From Oscillospiraceae bacterium (lineage in GTDB: Bacteria; Bacillota; Clostridia; Oscillospirales; Oscillospiraceae): a stretch of 54,248 nt of DNA. The stretch spans positions 1 through 54,248 of the forward strand of contig JAFYVL010000072.1 of assembly GCA_017549125.1 (NCBI GenBank). Direction: 5' to 3'. Shown one piece after another: positions 7,507-15,534 of the stretch. The stretch's first letter is position 1, and each line of letters opens with the position of its first letter. A program made the position numbers and the translations under genes. The notes beneath the pieces were generated by a model, which was not told the origin of the DNA, ran no database searches, and saw only the letters and a list, made by a program, of their open reading frames with translations.

Positions 7507-9381
7507 TTATTCGCCACTATCGCCGCCGGCCTCCGGTGCAGGAGGTTGCGTTGCGGGAGGCTGGGTTGCAGGAGGTTGCGTTGCGGGAGGTTGTGTTGTG
7601 GGCGGAGTGGTCGGTTCTGTTGCGGGAGGCGTAGTGGGTTGTGTGGTAGGCGGTGTAGTGGGCTGCGTGGTAGGTGCCTCTGTGGGGTTAGTAGAAGGAG
7701 TAGTAGGTGTGGTCGTATTAGGCTTGGTGGGAGTAGTAGGATCGGCAGTTGTGGTAGAGTCTACGATCTTTACGATCACACGGTCACGCTTCTTATAGTT
7801 AGAAACGGCCTCTTCCTCTCTGGAAATCAGTTCCTTGGTGATCTTGTCGTACTTGCACTTGTAAGTAACGACCTTCTGTCCGGTGTAACCGGACTGCAGC
7901 TGAGAACCATCAGCGCGGCCACCAGCTTCCTTTTTGGTCATCTTCTTCTCTACAGTGCTGAAGGGATAATAACCCAGAACCTCGTATTCCATTTCTACAT
8001 AGTAATCCTTGGTGTCAGTACCCATAATGGAAACGGTGACAGTACCACCTTGAGCAGTAGCGTCAATACGGATGGGGAACTCGGTGTTGTTACGGATACG
8101 CAGCTCAGGACCGCCCCAGCTAACGGTAGCGTCCATACCCAAAGGCATGTAGGAAGAAACGTAGCTGTGGTTGGTACGAGATACGATCTCCAGGTCGGCG
8201 ATCAGTGCGCAGTAGTACAAAGAAGAGGATGCCTGGCAAATGCCGCCACCGTAAACAGAGACGGTTGCACCGTTTTCGTAGCCGTCAGCCTTCTTCCAGC
8301 CGCCGGCGCCGGTACGCTCGCCCAGGGTTGCATTATAGTCGAATAGTTCACCGGGGTTCAACACGATGCCATTGATCTTTTCACAGGACAGAGCCAGATT
8401 GACATCACGGGTGTTGGGCTGGCTACCAGACTTTGCAGTATAAGTGCCCAGAACATCCTGGAACAAGGCACCACCCAGAGAATCGGAGGTCTTGTTGGGC
8501 TTCAGAATCTCAAAGGGAATCACAACGGTGCTGTTGGGAGCAGCGTTGTTCAGCTTCTGAGTAACTTCTTCTACATCAAAACTAGCACCGTAAGCATGAG
8601 GAATCAGCTTGTTGGTCTTAGGATCGATAGATGCATCAACGGGTTCTGCACCATATTCCTTCAGAATAGCTTGCAGATCGGGCAATGCAATGGATGTTTT
8701 CTCGGGATTGTAGCTTACATTGAAGTTAGCTGCACGGTAGGCTTCCAGGACGGCATTGTACAGTGTGTCCATGTCGGTATTCTTGCCGGCTTTGCCAACC
8801 AGGAAGGTGATCTGCATGTCAGATTCACCGGTGGTCAGGTCATAAGAGCCGCTCACTTCGTATGTGGTGGGAGTGGCTTCTTCACTGTTTGTGGTAACCA
8901 CAGCTTCCAGCGCTGCGCGGATAGAAGCTTCGTTCAGGTTCAAATAGGGAATCAGATCTACCTGGTTGTTGTCGATGTTTCCGTCCAGAATATCATCTAC
9001 CAATTTTTCTGCATTCAGCTTTGCACCGGATACAGCAGGAGACAATTCGATAGTCTGCTCTCCAATGGTAAATACCAGTGTCTGGTTGGCATATTTGTCG
9101 CCCAGTTGGGTATCTACAACACTGATAGCATCCTTACGATTCATACCGGAAATATCCACACCGGCAACTGTTACATAGTCATCGATGGTCTTGGGTTTAA
9201 ACAGATCTGTACAGAAGTACAGCACTGCAAGTGTAGCGAAGATCAGAGCCATGACAACGCAGCAGATAATCAGACCGGTTTTGCTACCCTTACGGGCGTT
9301 TGCGCCGGTATTATTACCAGTGATGGCCTTAAAACTCTGTTCGATTTCGCTGAATTCTTTTTTCTCTTGATTATTTGCCAT
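7507..9381 (-). CDS. VanW-family cell-wall protein with Pro/Thr-rich tail
   Basis: This 624-aa protein has a cytoplasmic N terminus (about 34 residues), one membrane helix (35-57), a large extracellular part with two repeats of the peptidoglycan-binding 4 / YoaR type, and a VanW domain at about 345-460 (LFDYNATLGERTGAGG, GGGICQASSSLYYCAL, RTNHSYVSSYMPLG). The last 80 residues are a low-complexity tail of PTT, PPATQ and TTQP units. VanW domains occur in vancomycin gene clusters but are common in ordinary Clostridia and their role is unclear. The ATG at 9381 has GGAG 8 bases upstream, and the in-frame GTG at 9390 does not. It has its own promoter although it lies directly behind mfd. Confidence 0.88.
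   Translation of the reverse strand: MANNQEKKEFSEIEQSFKAITGNNTGANARKGSKTGLIICCVVMALIFATLAVLYFCTDLFKPKTIDDYVTVAGVDISGMNRKDAISVVDTQLGDKYANQTLVFTIGEQTIELSPAVSGAKLNAEKLVDDILDGNIDNNQVDLIPYLNLNEASIRAALEAVVTTNSEEATPTTYEVSGSYDLTTGESDMQITFLVGKAGKNTDMDTLYNAVLEAYRAANFNVSYNPEKTSIALPDLQAILKEYGAEPVDASIDPKTNKLIPHAYGASFDVEEVTQKLNNAAPNSTVVIPFEILKPNKTSDSLGGALFQDVLGTYTAKSGSQPNTRDVNLALSCEKINGIVLNPGELFDYNATLGERTGAGGWKKADGYENGATVSVYGGGICQASSSLYYCALIADLEIVSRTNHSYVSSYMPLGMDATVSWGGPELRIRNNTEFPIRIDATAQGGTVTVSIMGTDTKDYYVEMEYEVLGYYPFSTVEKKMTKKEAGGRADGSQLQSGYTGQKVVTYKCKYDKITKELISREEEAVSNYKKRDRVIVKIVDSTTTADPTTPTKPNTTTPTTPSTNPTEAPTTQPTTPPTTQPTTPPATEPTTPPTTQPPATQPPATQPPATQPPAPEAGGDSGE
7530..7700. repeat. Tandem DNA repeat coding for the Pro/Thr tail
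   Basis: Imperfect units such as GGAGGTTGCGTTGCGGGAGG and GTGGGTTGTGTGGTAGGCGG are iterated. On the minus strand they encode TQPTTPP and ATQPPATQ repeats of the VanW protein. Such tracts change length easily by slippage. Confidence 0.8.
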
Positions 9382-9415
9382 AGTTAACACTCCATTTCTG
9401 CGAAATAACGCATAT

Positions 9416-9443
9416 ATTGTAACATAAAATTGGATAAATGCAA
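9416..9443 (-). promoter_or_regulatory. Promoter of the VanW gene
   Basis: On the minus strand TTGCAT (9438-9443), 16-base spacer, TACAAT (9416-9421). It abuts the mfd stop codon; no terminator separates the two genes. Confidence 0.7.
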
Positions 9444-9444
9444 G

Positions 9445-12400
9445 TTACAATGTGTTTACAATTTTCTTGTAACGCTCGATGAACAATTTGGATTGACGAA
9501 GGCTGTCGATACCGGGTGCTAACCGCAGACGCAGAGTCGGTTCTTTTGCGGTAGCAACAAATTGAATACGATTTTTGTAGTCGGCTTCAGCGCATAGAGC
9601 GGTAATAGCCTCGAAATTCATGTTTATCAGTACAAATTGTACATCCGATGCTTTTTGACGGATTTCTGTAATACCAGCGGTTTGGGCATTGGCACGTAGC
9701 AGAGCAATCTCTACCAGATTCAGCACACCCTTAGGCGGCTCGCCGTAGCGGTCGATGATCTCATCCAGCAGATCGTCAGCGTCCTCTTGGTTGCGGATGG
9801 CGGCCATACGACGGTACAGATCCATGCGCTCCTCACCACGGGATACATAATCCTGATCCACATTGGCCGTAACATTAAGGTCTGCAGTACAGTCCGGTGC
9901 CTTGGGTTTTTCTCCTCGTTCTTCCAGAACTGCTTCGTCCAGAAGTTTCAAGTACATATCGTAGCCCACGGACATCATGTGACCGGATTGCTCAGCACCC
10001 AATAGGTTACCTGCACCACGAATCTCCAAATCTCGCATAGCGATCTTAAAGCCAGAACCAAACTCTGCAAAATCACGAATGGCAGAAAGTCGCTTGTCAG
10101 CGACCTCGGTTAAAGCCTTATCGGGACGATAGGTGAAATATGCATAGGCATGACGGGTGGAACGACCCACACGACCACGAAGCTGGTGCAGCTGACTTAG
10201 ACCGAAACGATCAGCATTTTCGATGATTAAAGTGTTTGCATTGGGAATGTCCAAGCCTGTTTCGATAATGGTGGTACATACTAAAACTTGAATATCGCCG
10301 TCTGCCATAGAATGCATCACATCCGCCAACCCATCTTCGCCCATTTGGCCGTGGGCCACAGCCACCGATAGGCCTGGGATTCGTTTCTTTAGGGCAGATG
10401 CACACCGCTCAATGGATTCTACACGGTTATGCAGATAATATACCTGGCCACCACGTTCGATCTCACGACGGATCGCATCGTCCAGTATAGCATTGCTATG
10501 CTCCATGACGAAGGTCTGTACCGGGTAACGGTCAGAAGGAGGCTCTTCGATGGTAGACATATCTCGAATACCGGACAAGGCCATATTCAAGGTGCGGGGG
10601 ATGGGGGTAGCAGATAGTGTCAATACATCCACACCCTTGGAAATTTCCTTCAGACGTTCCTTGTGGCTGACACCGAATCGTTGCTCTTCGTCTACGATCA
10701 GCAGACCCAGATCCTTAAATTCCACAGACTTCTGCAGAAGTTTGTGTGTGCCAATGACCAGATCTACCTGACCGGCACGCAGATTCTGTAACGTGCGTTT
10801 TTGTTGGGTGGGGGTACGAAAACGACAGAGCAGATCAATATTCACAGGGAAACCACGGAAGCGGGATACGGCGGTGTTGTAGTGCTGCTGTGCCAATACG
10901 GTAGTAGGTACCAGAATAGCCACTTGCTTGCCATCCATCACAGCCTTCATGACCGCACGCATGGCAACCTCTGTTTTGCCGAAGCCCACATCACCACAAA
11001 GTAGACGATCCATTGGTGTAGGAGATTCCATATCCGATTTGATCTCTGCAATACATCGCAGTTGATCGTCAGTTTCCGGATAGGGGAAATTATCTTCAAA
11101 TTCCTTTTGCCATGGGGAGTCTGCCGCAAAGGCAAAGCCTTCTTGTTTGCGACGGGCGGCATAAAGCTGGATGAGCTCAGCAGCCATGTCCTTGGCGGCT
11201 TTTCTGGCTTTGGTTTTGGTTTTTTGCCATGCATCTGAGCCGATCTTGTTCAGCTTTACATTGGCATCCTCGCCGCCACCACCGATATATTTGCTAACCA
11301 GATCCAATTGTGCCGCCGGCACAAAAAGGGTGTCGCTGCCTTGGTAAGCAATCTTGACGTAGTCTTTAACCACGCCGTCCATTTTAATCTGTTCCATAGC
11401 CACGAATCGGCCAATACCGTAATTTTCGTGAACCACCAGATCACCGGGAGACAGGTCTGTAAAGGAATTGAGTTTTTGACGATTGGTTGCGGATTTTTTA
11501 GCCTTCCGCTTAGGCTGGGGCTTTGCTACCAGCTGGCATTCTGTGATGATTGCCAGCTTAATACTGGGATATTCCATGCCGTATGGCAAAGATCCTTCGG
11601 TTAGCAGGATCTGTCCCGGATGGGGCATGGAAGTCAGAGGAATGCACAGGAAAGAGGAAAGGCCTCTTTCGTTGACCATTTGCTGCAACAGCTCGGCTCT
11701 TCTGCGGTTGCCGCACAATACCAGACAGGAAAACTCCATTTTTTGATAATGGGCCAGGTCAGATACTGCGGTTTCCAGGCTGCTGCCGTAACCGGGCAAT
11801 TGCATGGCAGACATAGGATATAGCTGTTTGGGCGGACAGGACTGCGGATAGGCAGCACCGCTGAAGGAATCCATATATACCACGGTACGGTTCTGCAGGC
11901 TGTCGCAGAAATCTTCCCATTGCCACACATAGTCACAAAGTTCGCCGGCAACAAGACCGCCTTGTAATAGGCTGTCCAGTTGCATACCCATTTCTTCTAC
12001 ACGGGTGCGAGCGGTTCTGTGAAGGCTGCTTTGATCGCACAATACCACAATGGCATCGTTAGGAATATAAGAACCTGCCGTGACAAATTCTTCATAAATC
12101 AATGCCATATATCTGTCAGAAGCGGCATTGGATAGGTTGTTTTCGTATTTTTCCAAATCCCTTTCCAGGGTTTTGATTAGATCTTCGTTAATATTTTTTC
12201 TTCTGCGCTGGCGAGCAATCAGATTGCGAATATCCCGGCACAAGCCCTCTAACCCATCCAGATGGAGACGAGGCTGGGTTTCGCCCACAGGAAGAATTGT
12301 GACGGTATCTACATTTTGCGTACGACGCTGGGTGCTGGGATCGAAATATCCCATGGTGTCCAACTCGTCTCCAAAGAATTCTGCGCGGATGGGTTGGTCA

Positions 12401-12957
12401 GCGGCAGGGGAGTATACATCCAAGATGCCTCCACGAACTGCAAACTGTCCCGGACCTTCCACCATGGCGCAACGGCTGTAGCCTGCACCGGTCAAGCGAT
12501 CCAACAGAGGATTCAGCGCATATTCCTTACCAACCTCCAGACGGAATGTAGCTTTGTGCAGAATCGCAGGCGGAATGGTGCGTTGACTCATAGCCTCCCA
12601 GGACATGATCTGCACAGAGGTCATGCCGTTAGATAGGTCATACAGTTGTCGCAGACGTTTCTGCTCCCATGCACGAGAAACCACAGCGGTATCGTAGAGA
12701 GTCAATTCACGGCTGGGCAGGACAGGGAATTCCTCAGCACAGAATGCTTTTAGTTCCTCCTGGATTCGTCTTGCAGCCATGTCATCTTGGCATAGAATCA
12801 CAATAGGACGCTCCGTATGCAAACGCAGACCGGCGATCATGTGGCTGCGATTGATTTGTCCAATACCGGTAATGGCTACAGGTTGCTGCCTGCTGATGCA
12901 ATCCAGCACACCACAGTATTCCGGCATGGTCTTTAGTACGGATAAAAGCTTTTCCAT
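9445..12957 (-). CDS. mfd: Transcription-repair coupling factor Mfd
   Basis: Mfd removes RNA polymerase stalled at DNA lesions and recruits UvrA. The 1170-aa protein has the full family layout. The N-terminal UvrB-like module includes AVRGGILDVYSP. An RNA polymerase-interacting CarD-like domain starts near residue 497 (LSPGDLVVHENYGIGRF). The RecG-like translocase follows with Walker A CGDVGFGKTE (about 656), DEEQRFGV, LSATPIPRTL, the QVYYLHNRVE segment and QLRGRVGRS. A C-terminal TRCF domain completes it. The frame is open to 13074, but that extension covers pth in another frame. The ATG at 12957 is preceded by TGAGGT and gives the usual N terminus. It follows pth in the conserved prs-pth-mfd order. 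Confidence 0.96.
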   Translation of the reverse strand: MEKLLSVLKTMPEYCGVLDCISRQQPVAITGIGQINRSHMIAGLRLHTERPIVILCQDDMAARRIQEELKAFCAEEFPVLPSRELTLYDTAVVSRAWEQKRLRQLYDLSNGMTSVQIMSWEAMSQRTIPPAILHKATFRLEVGKEYALNPLLDRLTGAGYSRCAMVEGPGQFAVRGGILDVYSPAADQPIRAEFFGDELDTMGYFDPSTQRRTQNVDTVTILPVGETQPRLHLDGLEGLCRDIRNLIARQRRRKNINEDLIKTLERDLEKYENNLSNAASDRYMALIYEEFVTAGSYIPNDAIVVLCDQSSLHRTARTRVEEMGMQLDSLLQGGLVAGELCDYVWQWEDFCDSLQNRTVVYMDSFSGAAYPQSCPPKQLYPMSAMQLPGYGSSLETAVSDLAHYQKMEFSCLVLCGNRRRAELLQQMVNERGLSSFLCIPLTSMPHPGQILLTEGSLPYGMEYPSIKLAIITECQLVAKPQPKRKAKKSATNRQKLNSFTDLSPGDLVVHENYGIGRFVAMEQIKMDGVVKDYVKIAYQGSDTLFVPAAQLDLVSKYIGGGGEDANVKLNKIGSDAWQKTKTKARKAAKDMAAELIQLYAARRKQEGFAFAADSPWQKEFEDNFPYPETDDQLRCIAEIKSDMESPTPMDRLLCGDVGFGKTEVAMRAVMKAVMDGKQVAILVPTTVLAQQHYNTAVSRFRGFPVNIDLLCRFRTPTQQKRTLQNLRAGQVDLVIGTHKLLQKSVEFKDLGLLIVDEEQRFGVSHKERLKEISKGVDVLTLSATPIPRTLNMALSGIRDMSTIEEPPSDRYPVQTFVMEHSNAILDDAIRREIERGGQVYYLHNRVESIERCASALKKRIPGLSVAVAHGQMGEDGLADVMHSMADGDIQVLVCTTIIETGLDIPNANTLIIENADRFGLSQLHQLRGRVGRSTRHAYAYFTYRPDKALTEVADKRLSAIRDFAEFGSGFKIAMRDLEIRGAGNLLGAEQSGHMMSVGYDMYLKLLDEAVLEERGEKPKAPDCTADLNVTANVDQDYVSRGEERMDLYRRMAAIRNQEDADDLLDEIIDRYGEPPKGVLNLVEIALLRANAQTAGITEIRQKASDVQFVLINMNFEAITALCAEADYKNRIQFVATAKEPTLRLRLAPGIDSLRQSKLFIERYKKIVNTL

Positions 12958-12995
12958 AAATACCTCACAATCAATTTTTGCTCCACGCAAGAACG

Positions 12996-13023
12996 CGGAA
13001 AGGGGGACAAGACCCCCTCTCCG
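12996..13023 (-). other. Intergenic hairpin between pth and mfd
   Basis: CGG-AGGGGG and CCCCCT-CCG arms form a GC-rich stem-loop in the 80-base gap. There is no T-run after it on the minus strand, so it is more likely a processing or stability element, or a remnant terminator, than an efficient terminator. Confidence 0.5.
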
Positions 13024-13036
13024 TGATTTTACAATA

Positions 13037-13633
13037 TTAGGGCTGACTACCGTTAAAACGATTGGCAGCCTCATAAATGCCCTTGTCTATGATGTATAGA
13101 CTGGCATCTGCAGAATTTTCTAATGCTACAGCCAGATCCTTCTCTTCAGCGGCGGAGAAATTGGATAGTACCCAATCTGCCAGATCCTGTTCCGGATGGG
13201 GTTTAGCACCTACACCGATCTTTACCCGGGGGAATTCCTGGCTGCCCAATTCTTGAATGATGGACTTGATACCGTTGTGACCGCCTGCAGATCCGTTTCC
13301 ACGGATGCGCAATCTGCCGGGCGGCAGAGAAATGTCATCAAACAGTACAATGATCCGCTGGGGAGGAATATTGTAGTAGGCACTTAGCTGTAATACCGAG
13401 CGACCGGACAGATTCATAAAGGTCTGGGGCTTAAGCAGGAACAACTTGCCCCCACCGTAATTTGCCTGTCCGTACAGACCTTGAAACTTGCCTTTATCGA
13501 TCTTGCAACCTAGTTTATCAGCGAGGATATCCAATGCACGGAAGCCACAGTTGTGACGGGTGCGTTCATATTGTTTGCCGGGGTTGCCGAGACCGACGAT
13601 CAGCCAGTTTTCGCCTTTGTTCTTACCAAACAT
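13037..13633 (-). CDS. pth: Peptidyl-tRNA hydrolase
   Basis: This 198-aa cytoplasmic enzyme releases peptides from prematurely dissociated peptidyl-tRNA. N-terminal VGLGNPGKQYERTRHNCGF contains the conserved Asn and the catalytic His. The segments LLKPQTFMNLSG, LFDDISLPPGRLRIR and GSAGGHNGIKSI are all diagnostic, and the length is normal. Its ATG overlaps the prs stop codon (TGATG), implying translational coupling; mfd follows after the hairpin at 12996-13023. Confidence 0.96.
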   Translation of the reverse strand: MFGKNKGENWLIVGLGNPGKQYERTRHNCGFRALDILADKLGCKIDKGKFQGLYGQANYGGGKLFLLKPQTFMNLSGRSVLQLSAYYNIPPQRIIVLFDDISLPPGRLRIRGNGSAGGHNGIKSIIQELGSQEFPRVKIGVGAKPHPEQDLADWVLSNFSAAEEKDLAVALENSADASLYIIDKGIYEAANRFNGSQP

Positions 13634-14595
13634 CAGAACAGATCAGCGATGGAAGTACCACCGTGGACGTGCTGGATAGCCCGTGCGAAGATAGGAGCAA
13701 CATCCAGCTGCTTGATCTTGGGACACAGGGTGTTATCCACAGGAATGGTGTTGTGAACAACCACTTCCTTGATGTAGCTGTTGGAGATACGCTCGAAAGC
13801 AGGACCGGACAGAACACCGTGGGTAGCGCAGGCGTAAACTTCCTTTGCGCCACCGACTTCTACCAGAGCGGCAGCTGCGTTGCACAGAGAACCTGCGGTG
13901 TCGATCATATCGTCATACAGAATGCAGGTTTTGCCACGGACATCACCAATGACATTCATGACTTCGCACTCGTTAGCCTTCTGACGACGCTTATCCACAA
14001 TAGCCAGACCCATGTGTACCTTAGCGGCAAATGCGCGGGCGCGAGCCACGGAGCCAACGTCAGGAGAGACAACGACGAACTGATCGTGGTCATATTCGTT
14101 CTCAGGGAACTTATTGAGGTAATACTGAACGAAGGTGGGATTGCCCAACAGATGATCCACAGGAATATCGAAGAAGCCCTGGATCTGAGAAGCATGCAGA
14201 TCCATGGTCAGAACACGGTCTGCACCGGCTGCGGTGAGCATATTGGCTACCAGCTTAGCGGAAATAGGATCACGGCTCTTAGCCTTACGATCCTGACGTG
14301 CATAACCGAAGTAGGGGATAACTGCAGTGATACGACCGGCAGATGCACGGCGGCATGCATCGATCATAACCAGCAGTTCCATCAGATGGTCGTTAACGGG
14401 CTTACAGGTGGACTGAACCAGGAAAACGTCAGCGCCACGGCAGGTCTCGTTCAGAGAAACGGAAATCTCGCCGTCAGCAAATTTCTTGACTACGCTGTTG
14501 CCAAGGCTGACACCCAGCTCCTTGCAAAGAGTCTGTGCGAAAACGGGGTTAGAGTTGCCACAGAAAACCTTGATGTTGTCACCATACGCTATCAT
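13633..14595 (-). CDS. prs: Ribose-phosphate pyrophosphokinase (PRPP synthetase)
   Basis: This 320-aa enzyme makes PRPP from ribose-5-phosphate and ATP for nucleotide, His, Trp and NAD synthesis. Motifs are FCGNSNPVFAQTLC, FADGEISV, the catalytic flexible-loop region YFGYARQDRKAKSRDPI, and the PRPP loop ILYDDMIDTAGSLCNA. The open frame extends to 14745, but that part is promoter and leader. The ATG at 14595 has AGGT 10 bases upstream and gives the family's N terminus. It heads the prs-pth-mfd unit. A perfect palindrome lies in its leader (14626-14643). The nearby xpt gene consumes PRPP. Confidence 0.95.
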   Translation of the reverse strand: MIAYGDNIKVFCGNSNPVFAQTLCKELGVSLGNSVVKKFADGEISVSLNETCRGADVFLVQSTCKPVNDHLMELLVMIDACRRASAGRITAVIPYFGYARQDRKAKSRDPISAKLVANMLTAAGADRVLTMDLHASQIQGFFDIPVDHLLGNPTFVQYYLNKFPENEYDHDQFVVVSPDVGSVARARAFAAKVHMGLAIVDKRRQKANECEVMNVIGDVRGKTCILYDDMIDTAGSLCNAAAALVEVGGAKEVYACATHGVLSGPAFERISNSYIKEVVVHNTIPVDNTLCPKIKQLDVAPIFARAIQHVHGGTSIADLF

Positions 14596-14625
14596 CTTAA
14601 GTATTACCTCGCTTTTCTTTTTCTG

Positions 14626-14643
14626 TTTGCGTTGGAACGCAAA
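14626..14643. promoter_or_regulatory. Perfect 18-bp palindrome in the prs leader (candidate operator)
   Basis: TTTGCGTT-GG-AACGCAAA lies between the prs promoter and start codon, at about +7 to +24 of the predicted transcript. The half-site TTTGCG resembles those of LacI-family regulators such as PurR, but the halves are in the opposite order to the classical E. coli PurR site. It is too short and GC-poor to be a terminator. Confidence 0.5.
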
Positions 14644-14656
14644 ATGATTCATATTT

Positions 14657-14686
14657 ATTATAGCACCAAACCGGTGAGAAATGCAA
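14657..14686 (-). promoter_or_regulatory. Promoter of prs-pth-mfd
   Basis: On the minus strand TTGCAT (14681-14686), 18-base spacer, perfect TATAAT (14657-14662). Confidence 0.75.
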
Positions 14687-14753
14687 CAACATTTCAAGAG
14701 AAATAACAACAAAAATCTCCTAAAAATCACCTGTGCTTTATGCAAAGCTACAA

Positions 14754-14789
14754 GAAAAAAGTTCCGGCTGCAAATTCAGCAGCCGGAAA
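14754..14789 (-). terminator. Terminator of xpt
   Basis: GTTCCGGCTGCTG and CAGCCGGAAC arms followed on the minus strand by six T. It lies 9 bases after the xpt stop. Confidence 0.88.
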
Positions 14790-14797
14790 CGAAAAAA

Positions 14798-15373
14798 TTA
14801 ACGGAATGTGATAGAACCGGATACAGGGTCCAGAGTGTCTACAATAGCCAGAGATTCTAACCGATAGCCCAGATTGCGGATACGGTGACCGCCTTCCTGG
14901 AAGCCCTTTTCCAGCGCAATACCCAGACCTTCTACTGTGGCATCAGCGGACTCTACCAGAGAGATCAAGCATTGCACAGCACCACCATTGGCCAGCAGAT
15001 CGTCAATGATCAGTACGTGGTCGTTGGCAGATAACAGCTTCTTAGCAACAATGACTGTGTCCTTGCTGGGATAAATAGAGGGATCTAGCTCTGCCATATA
15101 TACATCTTCATCGATTTTTTGAGAAGGTGTGCGCTTGGCAATGACCAGAGGTACACCAAATGCTTTGGCAACCGGGTAGGCTACAGGGATACCGGATGTC
15201 TCGATGGTCAGTACTTTGGTGATGGGGCAATCACGAAAACGGTTGTGAAATTCCTGACCTATTTGCTCCAAAAGGGCAATGTCCATCTGGTGATTCAGAA
15301 AGCTGTCCACGATCAGTACGTTCTCGGATTTTACGATGCCATCTTTCGCAATTCTTTCTTCCAAAAAGTTCAT
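14798..15373 (-). CDS. xpt: Xanthine phosphoribosyltransferase
   Basis: This 191-aa purine salvage enzyme converts xanthine and PRPP to XMP. The N terminus (IAKDGIVKSENVLIVDSFLNHQMD) and the LTIETSGIPVAY, KRTPSQKI and DDLLANGGA segments match the Xpt group, which is shorter than typical HPRTs; the DD of the last motif belongs to the PRPP loop. The ATG at 15373 follows AAGGAGG with an ideal spacer. The ORF is open to 15430, but the promoter lies inside that extension. The leader is only about 22 bases, so there is no purine riboswitch here, unlike many Firmicutes xpt genes. Confidence 0.92.
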   Translation of the reverse strand: MNFLEERIAKDGIVKSENVLIVDSFLNHQMDIALLEQIGQEFHNRFRDCPITKVLTIETSGIPVAYPVAKAFGVPLVIAKRTPSQKIDEDVYMAELDPSIYPSKDTVIVAKKLLSANDHVLIIDDLLANGGAVQCLISLVESADATVEGLGIALEKGFQEGGHRIRNLGYRLESLAIVDTLDPVSGSITFR

Positions 15374-15401
15374 AAGGCGCACCTCCTTGTATTCTAAAAA
15401 T

Positions 15402-15430
15402 ACTATAACACATAAATTTTCCTTTGTCAC
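15402..15430 (-). promoter_or_regulatory. Promoter of xpt
   Basis: On the minus strand GTGACA (15425-15430), 17-base spacer, TATAGT (15402-15407); divergent from the uvrA promoter. Confidence 0.7.
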
Positions 15431-15472
15431 CAGTTTTCTGCAATAACTGCGGAATTTGTTGTGAATTCGTAC

Positions 15473-15501
15473 TTGTGTAACCGTGTCTATCGTGGTATAA
15501 T
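15473..15501 (+). promoter_or_regulatory. Promoter of uvrA
   Basis: TTGTGT (15473-15478), 17-base spacer, perfect TATAAT (15496-15501). No obvious LexA/SOS box was seen around it. Confidence 0.75.
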
Positions 15502-15534
15502 ATAGGACACGAATTAAGAAAACAGGAGCATTTT

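Noticed and set aside
7507-9381. Vancomycin resistance cluster (VanW next to a D-Ala ligase)
   Set aside because: VanW-domain proteins are common in Clostridia, ddl is in the ordinary murC operon, and no vanH, vanX, vanT or vanRS-like genes are present.
15374-15430. Purine riboswitch upstream of xpt
   Set aside because: The predicted transcript start leaves only about 22 leader bases, and no aptamer-like helices are seen.
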